DNA from: Bradyrhizobium ottawaense
GTDB lineage: Bacteria > Pseudomonadota > Alphaproteobacteria > Rhizobiales > Xanthobacteraceae
Reading direction: 5' to 3'
Assembly (NCBI RefSeq): GCF_002278135.3
Contig: NZ_CP029425.2
Coordinates: 5,928,001-5,992,000, forward strand
DNA: 64,000 bases
Under the pieces are notes generated by a model. It saw only the letters and a program-made list of their open reading frames with translations. It was not told where the DNA came from and ran no database searches. A program made the position numbers and the translations under genes. Positions 61,945 to 64,000 of this stretch are shown here, one piece after another. Numbering within the stretch: position 1 is the stretch's first letter; each line of letters begins with the position of its first letter.

Positions 61945-61972
61945 GCGGAGAGTGCGGCGACGGCGTCAACGC

Positions 61973-62660
61973 CTACAGCCCCAGATACGCCTTCCTCACG
62001 TCGGGATTGCCCCTGATCTCAGCCGCGGGCCCCTGCATCAGCACGCGGCCGGTTTGCAGGATGTAGGCGCGGTCGGCGATCTCCAGGCACTCGGCCATGC
62101 GCTGCTCGACGATCAGCACGGTCATGCCGGCGTCGCGGATGCGCTTCACCGCCTGGAAAATCTCGTCGACAAGCTTTGGCATGATGCCCTGCGAGGGCTC
62201 GTCCAGCATCAACAGACGCGGGCGCGTCATCAACGCGCGGCCGATCGCGAGCATCTGCTGCTCGCCGCCGCTTAGCGTTTCGGCGCGCTGCTCCAGGCGC
62301 TCGGCCAGGCGGGGAAACAGCTGGAAGACGAGATCGAGCGGCCCCTCGCGGTTCGCGTCACCGCGGTAGAGATAGCTGCCGAGACGCAGATTGTCGCGCA
62401 CCGACAGGCGCGGGAACAGGCGGCGATTCTCCGGCACAAAGGCAATGCCGGTCGCCGTGATGTGGTGCTGCGCCATGCCGTCGAGGCGCTTGCCGTCGAA
62501 CGTCACCGTGCCGGAACGCGGCCGCTCGGCGCCGGCGATGGATTTGAGCAGCGTCGATTTGCCCGCGCCGTTGGCGCCGGCGACGCAGACGATCTCGCCC
62601 TTCTGGACCTCGATCGAGATCGCGGAGATCGCGACCAGGCCCTGATAGGCGGTCGTGACT

Positions 62661-62677
<17 letters not shown>
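61973..62677 (-). CDS. livF: Branched-chain amino acid-type ABC transporter ATPase LivF
   Basis: A 234-residue ATP-binding subunit: Walker A GANGAGKST near 34, signature LSGGEQQMLAIGRAL near 135, Walker B LLMLDEPSQGI near 157 and the switch His in LIVEQRM. It ends YLGL, as LivF proteins do. It energises import by a Liv-type transporter with LivG and LivM, which precede it on the minus strand. Its start overlaps livG by 17 bp. The family also carries aromatic acids, amides and other organic acids. Confidence 0.93.
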
Positions 62678-63388
<711 letters not shown>

Positions 63389-63392
<4 letters not shown>

Positions 63393-64000
63393 CGTGCGGC
63401 CCCCGTCTTCTTCCGGCGTGAAAACAGGCTGAGCAGTCCCCGCGGCAAGGCCAGCGAGATCAGGACGATCAGCGTGCCGTAGACGATGAGGTCGACACCG
63501 CGCCCGGAGCCGCCGAACTTGAAGCGGGTCAGCTCCGTCAGCGGGATCAGGATGGCGGCCCCTAACACCGGCCCCCACAGGGTGCCGATGCCGCCGAGCA
63601 CGGCGGGCAGCGCCATCAAGAGCGAGAACTGGAAGCCCATGACGCTTTCAGGATCGATGTAGGAGACGAACTGGGCATAGAAGCTGCCACCCACCGCGAC
63701 CAGGAAGGCGGAGACGGCGGCCGCGCCCATCTTGGAATTGAACACGTCGACACCGAGGCTCTCGGCCGCGTCCGGATTGTCCTTCACCGCACGCCACCAG
63801 AATCCCCATTTTGAGTTCTCCAGCCACCAGGTGACGAACCAGGCGAGGCAGCACAGCGCCAGCGCGAAATAGAAGTATGGCAGCTTGGTGCGCAGGAACT
63901 GGAATTTCAGCCAGCTGTCGCCGCGGATTGGAATGGTGATGCCCATCGCGGCGCCGGCCCATTCCCAGTTGTGGAACAGAAGCAAGCCGATCTCGGCGAT
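63389..64000 (-). CDS. livM: ABC transporter permease LivM, partial
   Basis: The C-terminal 203 residues of a Liv-type permease; the N-terminus lies beyond the window and the frame is open to base 64000. Membrane segments include YFYFALALCCLAWFVTWWL and ALPAVLGGIGTLWGPVLGAAILIPL; the EAA-like cytoplasmic loop is WWRAVKDNPDAAESLGVDVFNSKMGAAAVSAFLVAVGGSFYAQFVSYIDP. It ends in a basic tail (SRRKKTGAAR) and its stop overlaps livG. The substrate-binding protein and LivH are presumably further upstream. Confidence 0.92.

Overview
The window is a high-GC stretch of an alphaproteobacterial chromosome. Gene content (aromatic and acyl-CoA catabolism, many methyl-accepting chemotaxis proteins, Liv-type ABC transporter) and a very dense set of palindromic intergenic repeats point to Bradyrhizobium or a close relative. 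That assignment is inference from style and protein families; no rRNA or other marker gene is present.

Layout. 126-8827: homoprotocatechuate (3,4-dihydroxyphenylacetate) meta-cleavage cluster. A divergent MarR/HpaR regulator and a perfect 16-bp palindromic operator are followed by hpaH, hpaF, hpaE and hpaD, a fumarylacetoacetate-hydrolase family gene (probable HpaG role) and an acetolactate-synthase-like ThDP enzyme. An IS4-family element (4686-6173) sits between hpaD and the FAH gene. 8935-12577 (minus): AlkB plus a second 2OG-Fe(II) oxygenase, then a DUF2848 protein and an amidase. 12770-16595: zinc-ribbon/thiolase pair, SDR, and a Tat-exported SMP-30-like lactonase. 16731-19523: PEP carboxylase. 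19524-20589: a gene-free repeat block. 20590-25088: PAP2 membrane protein, a duplicated yccF tail flanking an oxidoreductase, intact yccF, and a rhomboid protease.

25176-39266: a fatty-acid/acyl-CoA degradation region with four crotonases, two acyl-CoA ligases, two acyl-CoA dehydrogenases, two SDRs and a VOC protein. It includes a kinase-like phosphotransferase, its small DUF6285 partner and an ACAD10/11-like dehydrogenase, which suggests a phosphorylation-dependent 4-hydroxyacyl-CoA route. 39362-40736: an IS110-family element with a legible bridge-RNA candidate, inserted in the arm of a palindromic repeat. 40858-49412: YghU-type glutathione transferase, nitronate monooxygenase-like protein, thiolase-like protein, and an RND efflux permease/adaptor pair. 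49581-57863: four chemoreceptors in a row, two sharing a near-identical signalling module. 58032-61808: complete L-threonate catabolic set (ltnD, otnI, otnK, divergent otnC). 61973-64000: livF, livG and a livM cut by the window edge.

Most gene 3' ends carry one of several families of roughly 40-160 bp palindromic elements. Both insertion sequences in the window landed inside such an element, and removing each IS in thought restores a perfect inverted repeat. Bases 1-125 hold no gene I can recognise. No tRNA, rRNA, CRISPR array or prophage was seen.
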